A stretch of 27,270 nucleotides of DNA from a virus. Shown one piece after another: positions 7,479 through 16,051 of this stretch. Both the position numbers and the translations under genes were made by a program. The notes beneath the pieces were generated by a model, which saw only the letters and a program-made list of their open reading frames with translations, was not told where the DNA came from and did no database searches. Location of the stretch: the IMG/VR virus record IMGVR_UViG_3300017706_000639, positions 1 through 27,270 of that record. The stretch is one strand, 5' to 3'. Every line of letters starts with the position of its first letter. The stretch's first letter is position 1.

Positions 7479-10400
7479 ATGGCTAAAGTTCAAAATACTT
7501 TTTTAAAGTCCAAGATGAATAAAGACTTGGACGCTCGTATATTGCCAGAGGGTGAGTACAGAGACGCTAGAAACGCACAAATAAGTAAGTCTGAAAGTTC
7601 TCAAGTTGGAAACTTAGAAAACACTTTAGGTAATAGGTCTATACAAAATTACCAAACATTAACTCAAAGCACAAATATAAAATGTATAGGACATTTTTCA
7701 GATGAAATAAATTCTACAGTTTATTTGTTTTTTACTGATTACGTTGATCCTTTTCCAAACAGATTTATATATAATCCTTCAGCTAAAAACTTTATAATAT
7801 CTACAAATGTTTTAACTAATCAGTCTAGTATATTAGTTCAAGGCGCTTTTTTAAACTTCTCTCAAACAAATATTATAACTGGAGTTAACATACTAGAAGA
7901 TCTATTATTTTTTACTGACGATAGAAATCAACCTAGAGTAATAAATACTTTATTAGCAAACCCAGATCCTACTAATATATTTCCTACTTATTATTTAACT
8001 GAAGATCAAATATCAGTAGCTAAATACAATCCATACAGTTGTATGGAAATGTTTCAAAAAAGCATTTTAGATCCAGGTGAATATGAAACTACTATGAAAG
8101 ATGTTAGTAGTAAATTTTTACCTAACGGAGGTCAAGCTACAACTACCAGTAATCAAACAGGCGCTAGTATAAATGTAACTCTTAATATTGTAGGTCAAGT
8201 TAATACATCGACGTCTCCTTGGGGATCCGCAAGTGTTTCACTATTTGATTCATTTGATAACACTATAATACCTACTGGAGCAACAGTAAATAGCATTACT
8301 TTAAACACTACAACAACACCAAACAGTTACGATATTGCATTAAGCACTAGCATAACAACCACTACAACAAGAAACACATTAGTGTTTGAACCAAACCCGT
8401 ATTTTAACGGAGCTTTTGGTGGAGATCCAGATTACTTAGAAAGTATATTTCCAAGGTTTAGCTATAGATTTAAGTTTACGGATAATACATATTCTATATT
8501 TGCACCTTTTACGCAAATAGCTTTTATACCAAAGCAAGATGGTTATTTTATGTTTGCTGAAAGTCCTGATCAAGAAAAAGACGATCAAAACGAAGCTTAT
8601 AGAAGTACAATAGTTTATTTTGTAGAAAACAAAGTAAACAATATTGGTTTAAGAATACCATTACCTTTTAATAACTATACTCTATCAAATGCTTTAAAAA
8701 TAGAAGAGATAGATATACTGTATAAAGAATCTGATGGTATTGCTGTTAGAGTTGTAGAGACTATACCAATAGGCAGAATTCAAAGTCAATCAGGCGTTTG
8801 TTTGACCAATGGTGCTCAAACACCAGGAACTTCGGGTAATAATATAGCGATAGATGGTCTTCAAGGCGGTATAACAATAGGTGATCCAATAACAGGTCCA
8901 GGTATTGATGATGGAACTACAATTTTAAGTTTTACACCTACAGATCCTAGCAACGCTGTATCTGGAAACATAACTGTAAGCTCAACTGTTCCTATATTAG
9001 ATGACAATGTTTTATTAACAATAGGTAGTCCAAACTTTTTTGTTTATGATTACACATCTACAAAACCTACAAAAACTTTACCTGAATCTAATTTAGTTAG
9101 AGTTTTTGATAAAATACCAGTAAGAGCTAAGGCTCAAGAAGTCACTGGTAATAGGGTTATATATGGTAATTTTTTAAATAAAATTGATCCACCTGCTTTT
9201 TTAAACTACAACGTAGCTTCTACTATTAAACCTCAATTTACAATAAACGAAGTAACTGCAGCTTATGCCGGTGCGGCGGCAACGTATACAGCTTTTACAG
9301 ATACTATAGCTATAAATGTATCAAAATCAACTTTACCTTGGTACGTTGGATATGTTATAACATCTAATACATACGGAGTTATAATTCCTCCAGGCACGCA
9401 AATAGCTAGTACAGATAGCAACACTACAGGTGCAGCTAATATAACATTAACTGAAACAGTTACTTTTCCAGCAGGCACACCTGTAAACGTTGTTTTAATA
9501 ATGGAACCTGGGGCTGATACAGAAAACTCAGAGTCTATTATAGAATACCCAAATCATTCTGTTAAAACAAATAGAAATTATCAAATTGGTTTTGTGCTTT
9601 CAGATAGATACGGAAGACAATCAAGCGTTATACTGTCTAATAATGAAACTAAAATAAAAGTTTCTGGAGTAGAATATTCAGGCTCTACTTTATTTTCTCC
9701 ATATATAGATGAAAGTATAAATAAAACTGCTTGGCCAGGTAATTCTTTGAAAGTTTTAATGAACGAACCTATTAATGAAAATTTATATAATGGAGATGTA
9801 ACAAGTGCAGATTATAATCCTTTAGGTTGGTATTCATATAAAATAGTTGTAAAGCAAACAGAACAGGAATATTACAATGTTTATCTTCCTGGTATTATGG
9901 CCTCTTATCCTGAGGATCGAACGCTTGAAATTGGTCAAACATCTCATATTGTTTTAATAAATGATAATATAAATAAAATTCCAAGAGATTTAACAGAGGT
10001 TGGTCCTGATCAAAAACAGTTTAGAAGTTCTGTTCAACTATTTGGTAGAGTTCAAAATATAACAACAGGCTCTATACCTGTTTCTGGAAACACTAACACA
10101 CAGTATTACCCAGGAACTAATTCAGATACTGTTTCAATAATTTCTACTGTTAATGATTTATTTGATTACGATCCTATAAACCCAAATCAACCAAATTATT
10201 TTCCTCAGTTTTATTCTTTAGATTCAAATCCTTTAATAGCTAGGATATCGACAGAAGCTCAAATAGGACAAATAGCAACAACTGGTCAAACATATAACTA
10301 CATACCAGCTGCTGGTACCGTAGTAAATCCTCCTAACACTGCTGGTTCGAATCCTGGTACACCTGTAACTCCACTAACACCAGCGAATAAAATACTTATA

Positions 10401-12857
10401 ACAAACGTAGCTAGCCAAATAGCTATTACAGCAAATAGTCTTGTAAATTACTTAGTAACAGGTCAAGGTGTACCAGCTGGAACGTACGTAGGCGCTAACG
10501 ACGCGCCAATTGCAGATGGCAGTGTAAATAATATAACTCTAGTTGACAGTGCTAATAATTCTGTTTTTGTAAATTTAACAGATGGAATAGAAGTAACTTT
10601 TACGCCGGCGTCAGCTACAACAGATTTATTAACGCCAGGTATTCAGTATTTAGCTGTTTATGAAACAGAAGCTGTAGAGAGTGCTATTGATATATTCTGG
10701 GAATCATCTTCAACTGGTTTAATAGGTGATCTTAACGCGGCTATACTAAACAATCAAGATCAACCTGCTGGGTCAAATATAACTTGGAACCCAAGTGATT
10801 TCACTGAAGGTTTAGCCGCAGGAGGTAACATATTAAATGGTAACGGATTTAACATAGTAGATAATTTTGGGCAAACAATAACTATAGATCCATCAACTGA
10901 CACTGTAGAATTTGGAGCGCCTAACGATTTACCTTCAATAACAGATGGTGCCGGAAATGATTGTAATGGATCTCCTTCTACAAGCACGCCTCAAGTTAGA
11001 GATTATTTTAGACTAGTACCAGGATCAAATACAGGTCCTTGGCAAGTTAGAACAACGTCTCAAGCAGATGGTTTAGCAGAAGATGTAAATTATTTTGATA
11101 ATATTTTTTACATGTATGATCAAAATGAAGCTCTAAGACAGTTTAATTTTAATTTTAAAATAACAGTAGGTGGTCAAGTTAATTACGTAACAAATCTTCA
11201 AGCTAATCTCCAAAATGTAGCACCTGAATATTTCAAAATAATAGCTAAAAATACTGTTAATGCTGGTGATATAACGTATGGTCCAGGTGGAAATCTTCCA
11301 CTTCAAGAATTTATACCTGTAAGAACTAGAAAAAATACTGAAGATATTGCAATTATAAACTTTAGTAATGGTTCCGCTAACAAAGATAATACTTTAAGTA
11401 ATGGAGCTTTATCTGTTAAAGATCTAGAAATGATTAATTCTTTTGGTGAAGATTTTAGCGTTTATGATCAAAGAATAGGTAGTCCAAATGGACAACCAGC
11501 TGAGGTATTATTTATGGGTAATACAGAACCTATATTTACTATTCAAGAAGAATCTAGTAATGAAGCAGGAACCTTGCAGGCGAAACTAATAAATCAATTT
11601 GCAGGATCAAATCAAGCAAACGTGCCTGCCGCTCTTTATTACGTAACATTACTTATACAAGATGGTCAAACTACTGTTGAACAAAAGTTTGAAATTGATA
11701 TGAGACTAGAGCTCACCAACGATAACTTTTTAAATAAATTTCAGAGATCTAAAGACTTAGGGCCAGGAAATACTCAAAATCAACAATCAGGCTTTGTTTA
11801 TCCAGCTTATGATACGTTTACTAGATATGCAGCTTGTGGAACCAATGATTTTTACGCCGGCAGTGCATTTGATTCATTAGATTGGAAATCTTATAATATG
11901 ACATTAATAAATCTACCCGCAGGAACACCGGGCGTAGGAAATGATGAAATTGGTTATTATATATATGCTCTTGGGTTCTTTAAAAACCACGATCCAGTTT
12001 TAATCGGAGGTTGTCAACAAGAATATTCTCCTAGCGTAGACTTGGTTACTTACTCTCAAGGTGCTAATGAAGTTTTTAACAACACTATAACAATTCCATT
12101 TAATACTCCAAATTTATGGGGTCATAAGGTTCAAAAACAAAAATCTTTTGTAACAAATGAAAACTGGCAGCTACCACCTTATTGTCATGGTAAAGGAAAA
12201 GTAGTTGGAGTACAGGTTGCTATTGATGGTATTACATATGATTATGAAATAGAACCAGTTGGATCAGAAACAGCTCAAAGTGACATAAGTGCATGCATGT
12301 TGTTTTTTAAAAATGACTGGAATGATGGAAGCGCGAACGCTGGGGAGCGTGTTAGGCAGGGAAGACAGGCTAATACAGTAAATACCGGAGATGCTTCTAA
12401 TAGAATTGCAGCAGCTGTTAATTTAAATAATGGAAACGTAGCTATCAATTTTGAAAACCAAAATATTTCTTTACAATTAAATGATCACATATATACATAT
12501 GGCGGTCCTTTTAATGAGTTTACAACTCCTTGGTTTTTTTCCCCAGGCATAAGCTCTGATTCTGTAATGAAAGTGTGGGCTATGTGGATATACAGCGAAT
12601 GGTTTCCACCGTATTGGGAGAATTCAGATAGAAATTTTTCAAGATGGTCTCCAGCTTGGGAGCCGTATACTAGTACTAATACCCCAGGTGAACCTGTGCC
12701 TAATTCACCTTTAGTTGTAGCTGGGTTTTCCCAAGCAAACTGGATGGCATCGGTGAATCCTAGTTCTACAGCCGAAGGCTGCCCAACAGCTCCTATATAT
12801 GTTAATCAAAACTATGAGGTTACAGAGGCTAACGACTATCTTTATTCAATACAGTAA
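7479..12857 (+). CDS. Giant tail-hub / tail stabilisation protein, 1792 aa
   Basis: Likely forms the tail nozzle (T7 gp12 / P22 gp10 / crAss muzzle-type role). The N-terminus is diagnostic in style: FLKSKMNKDLDARILPEGEY and RDARNAQISKSESSQVGNLE resemble the opening of tail stabilisation proteins. The body is beta-rich with many Asn/Thr/Pro/Gly residues, as expected for propeller and Ig-like domains. At least three small Gly/Thr-rich beta modules are inserted (residues 438-515, 595-674, 969-1041), and a related Thr-rich stretch may lie at 225-305. The C-terminal ~300 residues are Trp/Tyr-rich (NDWNDGSANAGERVRQGRQ; VMKVWAMWIYSEWFPPYWEN) and contain several Cys. No transmembrane segment or hydrolase motif is seen. 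It is well over twice the ~800 aa of T7 gp12, probably through such insertions. Neighbours on both sides are tail proteins. Confidence 0.66.
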   Translation: MAKVQNTFLKSKMNKDLDARILPEGEYRDARNAQISKSESSQVGNLENTLGNRSIQNYQTLTQSTNIKCIGHFSDEINSTVYLFFTDYVDPFPNRFIYNPSAKNFIISTNVLTNQSSILVQGAFLNFSQTNIITGVNILEDLLFFTDDRNQPRVINTLLANPDPTNIFPTYYLTEDQISVAKYNPYSCMEMFQKSILDPGEYETTMKDVSSKFLPNGGQATTTSNQTGASINVTLNIVGQVNTSTSPWGSASVSLFDSFDNTIIPTGATVNSITLNTTTTPNSYDIALSTSITTTTTRNTLVFEPNPYFNGAFGGDPDYLESIFPRFSYRFKFTDNTYSIFAPFTQIAFIPKQDGYFMFAESPDQEKDDQNEAYRSTIVYFVENKVNNIGLRIPLPFNNYTLSNALKIEEIDILYKESDGIAVRVVETIPIGRIQSQSGVCLTNGAQTPGTSGNNIAIDGLQGGITIGDPITGPGIDDGTTILSFTPTDPSNAVSGNITVSSTVPILDDNVLLTIGSPNFFVYDYTSTKPTKTLPESNLVRVFDKIPVRAKAQEVTGNRVIYGNFLNKIDPPAFLNYNVASTIKPQFTINEVTAAYAGAAATYTAFTDTIAINVSKSTLPWYVGYVITSNTYGVIIPPGTQIASTDSNTTGAANITLTETVTFPAGTPVNVVLIMEPGADTENSESIIEYPNHSVKTNRNYQIGFVLSDRYGRQSSVILSNNETKIKVSGVEYSGSTLFSPYIDESINKTAWPGNSLKVLMNEPINENLYNGDVTSADYNPLGWYSYKIVVKQTEQEYYNVYLPGIMASYPEDRTLEIGQTSHIVLINDNINKIPRDLTEVGPDQKQFRSSVQLFGRVQNITTGSIPVSGNTNTQYYPGTNSDTVSIISTVNDLFDYDPINPNQPNYFPQFYSLDSNPLIARISTEAQIGQIATTGQTYNYIPAAGTVVNPPNTAGSNPGTPVTPLTPANKILITNVASQIAITANSLVNYLVTGQGVPAGTYVGANDAPIADGSVNNITLVDSANNSVFVNLTDGIEVTFTPASATTDLLTPGIQYLAVYETEAVESAIDIFWESSSTGLIGDLNAAILNNQDQPAGSNITWNPSDFTEGLAAGGNILNGNGFNIVDNFGQTITIDPSTDTVEFGAPNDLPSITDGAGNDCNGSPSTSTPQVRDYFRLVPGSNTGPWQVRTTSQADGLAEDVNYFDNIFYMYDQNEALRQFNFNFKITVGGQVNYVTNLQANLQNVAPEYFKIIAKNTVNAGDITYGPGGNLPLQEFIPVRTRKNTEDIAIINFSNGSANKDNTLSNGALSVKDLEMINSFGEDFSVYDQRIGSPNGQPAEVLFMGNTEPIFTIQEESSNEAGTLQAKLINQFAGSNQANVPAALYYVTLLIQDGQTTVEQKFEIDMRLELTNDNFLNKFQRSKDLGPGNTQNQQSGFVYPAYDTFTRYAACGTNDFYAGSAFDSLDWKSYNMTLINLPAGTPGVGNDEIGYYIYALGFFKNHDPVLIGGCQQEYSPSVDLVTYSQGANEVFNNTITIPFNTPNLWGHKVQKQKSFVTNENWQLPPYCHGKGKVVGVQVAIDGITYDYEIEPVGSETAQSDISACMLFFKNDWNDGSANAGERVRQGRQANTVNTGDASNRIAAAVNLNNGNVAINFENQNISLQLNDHIYTYGGPFNEFTTPWFFSPGISSDSVMKVWAMWIYSEWFPPYWENSDRNFSRWSPAWEPYTSTNTPGEPVPNSPLVVAGFSQANWMASVNPSSTAEGCPTAPIYVNQNYEVTEANDYLYSIQ
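8790..9023 (+). repeat. Beta module copy A in the 1792-aa tail protein
   Basis: Residues 438-515. Hydrophobic strand, then GDPITGPGIDDGTTILSF, a loop, then NITVSSTVPILDDNVLLTI. It shares the pattern G-x-x-(I/V)-x-G-x-G-(I/V)-x-x-G-(T/A)-x-(I/V) ... (I/V)-T-(V/L/I) with copies B-E. The copies are protein-level repeats, not near-identical DNA. Confidence 0.6.
9261..9500 (+). repeat. Beta module copy B in the 1792-aa tail protein
   Basis: Residues 595-674. TIAINVSKSTLPWYVGYVI is followed by GVIIPPGTQIASTDSNTTG and ANITLTETVTFPAGTPVNVV. The core PPGTQIASTD and the NITL strand match the shared pattern. This copy has a longer first loop than D or E. Confidence 0.55.
10383..10601 (+). repeat. Beta module copy C in the 1792-aa tail protein
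   Basis: Residues 969-1041. Contains NYLVTGQGVPAGTYVGAND and VNNITLVDSANNSVFVNLTD, ending GIEVTF. The TG-x-GVPAG core is the same as in copy D of the neighbouring gene, which is the clearest sign that the modules are homologous. Confidence 0.65.
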
Positions 12858-12886
12858 TTTAAATATAAAACAAGTAATAATTAATT

Positions 12887-14833
12887 ATGGCAGGTGCAGT
12901 AATAGAAGTAAAATACTTTAATACCTTTTTGCTTAAAAAAGTAAATGACTCAGCAGACAAAGTAGTTTGGAATGGTTCTAGAGGTATTCCAAAAGATATT
13001 GGAGGTTATCCTGCTATAAGTGGATTAAACAGAGATGACACTTGGGCTATTGAAGAATCAAGAATTAGAGGTGGGTATAATAACACCTCGGTTGATTTTG
13101 GAGCAAAAGCTTATTTAGTTGAAGACGAACCTAACGGCACAAGAAGGTTTAATACTTTAATATACTCTGGAATATTTAATTCAAGAACAGGTATAAACAA
13201 TACAAATGTTTTTTCTGTAGCAGATGATATAACTAAATCAGCTGATCCAGCTAATGGTTCAATACAAAAACTATACGCGGAAGATACTAATTTAACTATA
13301 TTTCAAGAGTTGAAGTGCTCAAGGGCCTTAATAGATAAAGACGCTATATATTCCGCAGAAGGTGGTGGCGCTGTAACAGCTAGTAACTTAGTTATCGGTG
13401 TTATTCAACCGATACCTGGAAAATATGGTATATCTAAAAACCCAGAAAGTTTTGCTGTTTATGGTAATAGAAAATATTTTTCTGATGAAAACAATAACGT
13501 AATACTTAGACTTGCTGGTGGTATAGAAGAAATATCTTCTAACGGCATGAAAGACTTTTTTAGAGATGAAATAAATAAAATAAATTCAGCTGGAGCACTA
13601 GGTAATATAATTGGAGCTTATGATATATACGGAAGCGAATATGTTATATCCTTACAAACACCTTCTTCTTTAAGAACTGTTTCTTTTGATCCAAATCAGA
13701 CTAACAACCCTGATTTATTCAAAACTTTAAACTTTGACGAAAGATCTCAAGGTTGGGTTAGCTTTTTCGACTATAAGCCAGATCAAATGTTTAGTTTAAG
13801 AAATAATTTTTATTCTGTTAAATCTACACCAGGACGTGGGACTGTTGCTAGTAGCGCAACCGGTTTTACTTTTATTTTAAACAACGTAAGTGGATTTATA
13901 CAACAATATTCTACTGTAACAGGCACTGGTGTTCCCGCTGGAGCTACAGTAACTGGTTTTGATTCTACAACAAACAATGTAACCATAAACACTGGGGCTA
14001 CATTGTCGGCTGGAACAATACTTAGATTTGGTAGTGTACCACAATTGTGGAGACATTATGACAGTAGTGTTAATAGAAGTAATTTTTATGGCGTAAACTA
14101 CCCAAGTACTATTACTTTTATTTTTAATCCAAACGCGACTAATTCTAAAAGTTTTAAAACAATAGGTTATGAAGGAAGCAATGGTTGGCAAGTTGATAGT
14201 TTTTCTTCCGATAGCACAGGCGCTAGATTAACAGCAGCTGGCGCGGGTTATAATTCTTCTGAAGATACTACTAGTAGAAATATTACTGGTCTTGGTGAAA
14301 TAACTACAGTAAGTTACAACGACGGAGAATATATTTTAACCGAAGGTCAAGGTTCTGTTGCTTTAGCTACTACAACTACAAACGTAGTTTTACAATTAAA
14401 TACTGTTACTGGATATATAAACGCTGGTGATATTGTTACTGGATCTTCTTTGCAATCTCAAAGAACTGTAGTTTCTTACAACAGCAATACAGGGGTTTTA
14501 GTCTTAAATCTATTGACTACTTTAAACGTTGGAGACGTTTTGTATTTTAACGGTGTAGCCTATAGAAGTAATTACTTATCTGTATTTGGCACCTTAAACC
14601 CTCCATTTCCAAAACACTATTCAGGTTTTAATTTAAAAGAGAATAAATACGTTGCTAATTTACTTAACTTTTCTAGTCCTAATAATAAAGAAGTTTTATA
14701 TGGTCAATCTATTAGCGGTGTAAAAGGCTTTTATGCAACAGTAAAAATGTCTACAGATTTAACTACTGATTTTGGAGGTGAGAAAACATTATTTTCTGTT
14801 GAGAGTACATACGATATGAATAACGGATATTAA
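12887..14833 (+). CDS. Second tail-hub protein, 648 aa, beta-rich
   Basis: Probably a partner of the preceding tail-hub protein. Residues 1-320 carry ordered beta-strand-like blocks with Gly/Tyr turns (KDIGGYPAISGLNRDDTWAI; YGISKNPESFAVYGNRKYFS; NVILRLAGGIEEISSNGMKD; FDERSQGWVSFFDYKPDQMF), reminiscent of a propeller as in P22 gp10-type proteins. Two small beta modules of the type found in the 1792-aa protein interrupt the C-terminal half (residues 324-381 and 495-556). The segment between them (VPQLWRHYDSSVNRSNFYGV, FKTIGYEGSNGWQVDSF) and the end (GVKGFYATVKMSTD) look like continuation of the main fold. No enzyme motif, no membrane helix. The gene starts 29 bp after the previous stop, so it may be a split-off part of a single ancestral tail gene (inference). 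Confidence 0.6.
   Translation: MAGAVIEVKYFNTFLLKKVNDSADKVVWNGSRGIPKDIGGYPAISGLNRDDTWAIEESRIRGGYNNTSVDFGAKAYLVEDEPNGTRRFNTLIYSGIFNSRTGINNTNVFSVADDITKSADPANGSIQKLYAEDTNLTIFQELKCSRALIDKDAIYSAEGGGAVTASNLVIGVIQPIPGKYGISKNPESFAVYGNRKYFSDENNNVILRLAGGIEEISSNGMKDFFRDEINKINSAGALGNIIGAYDIYGSEYVISLQTPSSLRTVSFDPNQTNNPDLFKTLNFDERSQGWVSFFDYKPDQMFSLRNNFYSVKSTPGRGTVASSATGFTFILNNVSGFIQQYSTVTGTGVPAGATVTGFDSTTNNVTINTGATLSAGTILRFGSVPQLWRHYDSSVNRSNFYGVNYPSTITFIFNPNATNSKSFKTIGYEGSNGWQVDSFSSDSTGARLTAAGAGYNSSEDTTSRNITGLGEITTVSYNDGEYILTEGQGSVALATTTTNVVLQLNTVTGYINAGDIVTGSSLQSQRTVVSYNSNTGVLVLNLLTTLNVGDVLYFNGVAYRSNYLSVFGTLNPPFPKHYSGFNLKENKYVANLLNFSSPNNKEVLYGQSISGVKGFYATVKMSTDLTTDFGGEKTLFSVESTYDMNNGY
13856..14029 (+). repeat. 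Beta module copy D in the 648-aa tail protein
   Basis: Residues 324-381, the most compact copy: TFILNNVSGFIQQYSTVTGT, GVPAGATVTGFDSTTNNVTI, then GATLSAGTILRFG. The TGTGVPAGATV core parallels TGQGVPAGTYV of copy C in the upstream gene. Confidence 0.65.
14369..14554 (+). repeat. Beta module copy E in the 648-aa tail protein
   Basis: Residues 495-556. VVLQLNTVTGYINAGDIVTG is followed by RTVVSYNSNTGVLVLN and LNVGDVLYFNG. Spacing of strands and the closing G-(D/T)-(V/I)-L-x-F match copy D, but the PAGT turn has diverged. Confidence 0.58.
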
Positions 14834-14843
14834 ATTAAATTAA

Positions 14844-15365
14844 ATGAGCAATACCTTAATAAAACAAGAGCAAACATTAGAACAAATAAAACACATAGAG
14901 CGTTTTAGAGAGTTAATAATGGACTTCGAAGATAAATTATTAGATTTACCAGACTCTTACGGTGATCCTGAAAAGCCTGGTCAAGACAAAATAGCCAATA
15001 AAATAAATCCACTTAAACATACGTTTGCAGATGGACTATATATTAGAGAAATATTTATGCCTAAAGGTCAAATAATTTCTACTGGTATACACAAAAAAGA
15101 GCATCCTTATTTTGTTTTAAAAGGCGATATATCTGTATTGACAGATAAAGGTATTAAACGCATAAAAGCACCTTTCAACGGAATAACAAAACCAGGAACA
15201 AAAAGATTAATATACATGCATGAAGACAGTATCTGGGTAACTGTACATGCTACAGATAAGTCTACACCTGAAGATGTGTTAAATGAAGTAGTGGCTAAAG
15301 ATTTTGATGATCCAGACATTAGTATTGAAAGCATGAAAAAGAAATTAAAATTAAAAAACAAATAG
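14844..15365 (+). CDS. Cupin-fold phage protein, 173 aa
   Basis: Residues 1-60 are helical and charged (EQTLEQIKHIERFRELIMDF). Residues ~60-135 read as a double-stranded beta-helix: FADGLYIREIFMPKGQIIST, then GIHKKEHPYFVLKGDISVLT, DKGIKRIKAPFNGITKPGTK and EDSIWVTVHATDKS. This is the cupin pattern: IHKKEHPYF supplies His residues where cupin motif 1 has its metal ligands, and a KPGTKR turn precedes the second strand set. Motif 2 ends in HED and VTVHAT, so metal binding is possible but unproven. Similar small cupin proteins lie in structural blocks of many marine phages, where their role is unknown; a virion or tail-tip assembly role fits the context. The gene starts 10 bp after the tail gene, with TAAAT repeated just before ATG. 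Confidence 0.72.
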   Translation: MSNTLIKQEQTLEQIKHIERFRELIMDFEDKLLDLPDSYGDPEKPGQDKIANKINPLKHTFADGLYIREIFMPKGQIISTGIHKKEHPYFVLKGDISVLTDKGIKRIKAPFNGITKPGTKRLIYMHEDSIWVTVHATDKSTPEDVLNEVVAKDFDDPDISIESMKKKLKLKNK

Positions 15366-15366
15366 T

Positions 15367-16035
15367 ATGACTGTAGTAGCAGCCGGCGTTGGCGCGGCAG
15401 TAAGTATCGGAGGCGGTATTTTCGGCGCAAGTGCAGCTCGAAGAGCTAAGCGAAGAGCAGCAAGAAAAGCTAGAAAATTAGAAAGAAAATTAGCTCAGCT
15501 AGAAGCAAATCGCCAAGAAATTATAAACCCTTATGAAGGAGTTACGAGTTTAAGCGCTATGCTTAGTAATCCATTTGAAAAATTAACTGTAGCAACTAAG
15601 GCCACTGAAATGCAAATGGAGCAAACTGATATTGCTTTAGCCAATACCTTAGACACTTTAAGAGCTACTGGAGCTTCTGCTGGAGGCGCAACAGCGTTGG
15701 CACAAGCTGCTCTTCAAAGCAAAAAAGGTATTGCAGCTGATATAGAAAGACAAGAGTCTAGTAACAACCAACAGCGATTAGCTGGAGAGCAAAGACTTCA
15801 AAGTCAAAAAATGGCTGAAGAACAAAGAATGCAACAAGCGGATGTTGCTGGAAAACAGTTTGTATTTTCAAACACAGAGAGAAGAGAACAACAACAGCTT
15901 GACAGGGTTTCTAATCAAATTTCAGCACTAAGAGGTCAAGCAGCTGCAGCTCAAAGAGATCAAACAGCAGCCATAACAGGAGCAATAGGTTCTGTCGCTG
16001 GTATAGCTGGAGGTTTAGGCGGTAAAATTGGTTAG
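15367..16035 (+). CDS. Putative internal virion protein (T7 gp14-like), 222 aa
   Basis: Likely packaged in the capsid or portal channel and ejected with the DNA to help form the envelope conduit. The first ~25 residues form a small-residue, membrane-compatible helix (TVVAAGVGAAVSIGGGIFGA), followed by an Arg/Lys/Ala helix (RRAKRRAARKARKLERKLAQ). Residues ~100-200 are a Gln/Ala/Arg-rich coiled coil (RQESSNNQQRLAGEQRLQSQ). The last ~25 residues are a second Gly-zipper-like hydrophobic segment (AITGAIGSVAGIAGGLGGKIG). A Gly-rich membrane segment at each end around a Gln-rich coiled coil is the usual profile for podovirus ejection proteins. It starts one base after the preceding stop (TAGTATG). 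No sequence identity to gp14 is claimed. Confidence 0.66.
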   Translation: MTVVAAGVGAAVSIGGGIFGASAARRAKRRAARKARKLERKLAQLEANRQEIINPYEGVTSLSAMLSNPFEKLTVATKATEMQMEQTDIALANTLDTLRATGASAGGATALAQAALQSKKGIAADIERQESSNNQQRLAGEQRLQSQKMAEEQRMQQADVAGKQFVFSNTERREQQQLDRVSNQISALRGQAAAAQRDQTAAITGAIGSVAGIAGGLGGKIG

Positions 16036-16051
16036 TAAATAAAAACATAAA

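Noticed and set aside
13810-14191. Two overlapping antisense ORFs in the 648-aa tail gene
   Set aside because: They overlap each other and a well-supported sense gene, and lack any recognisable feature.
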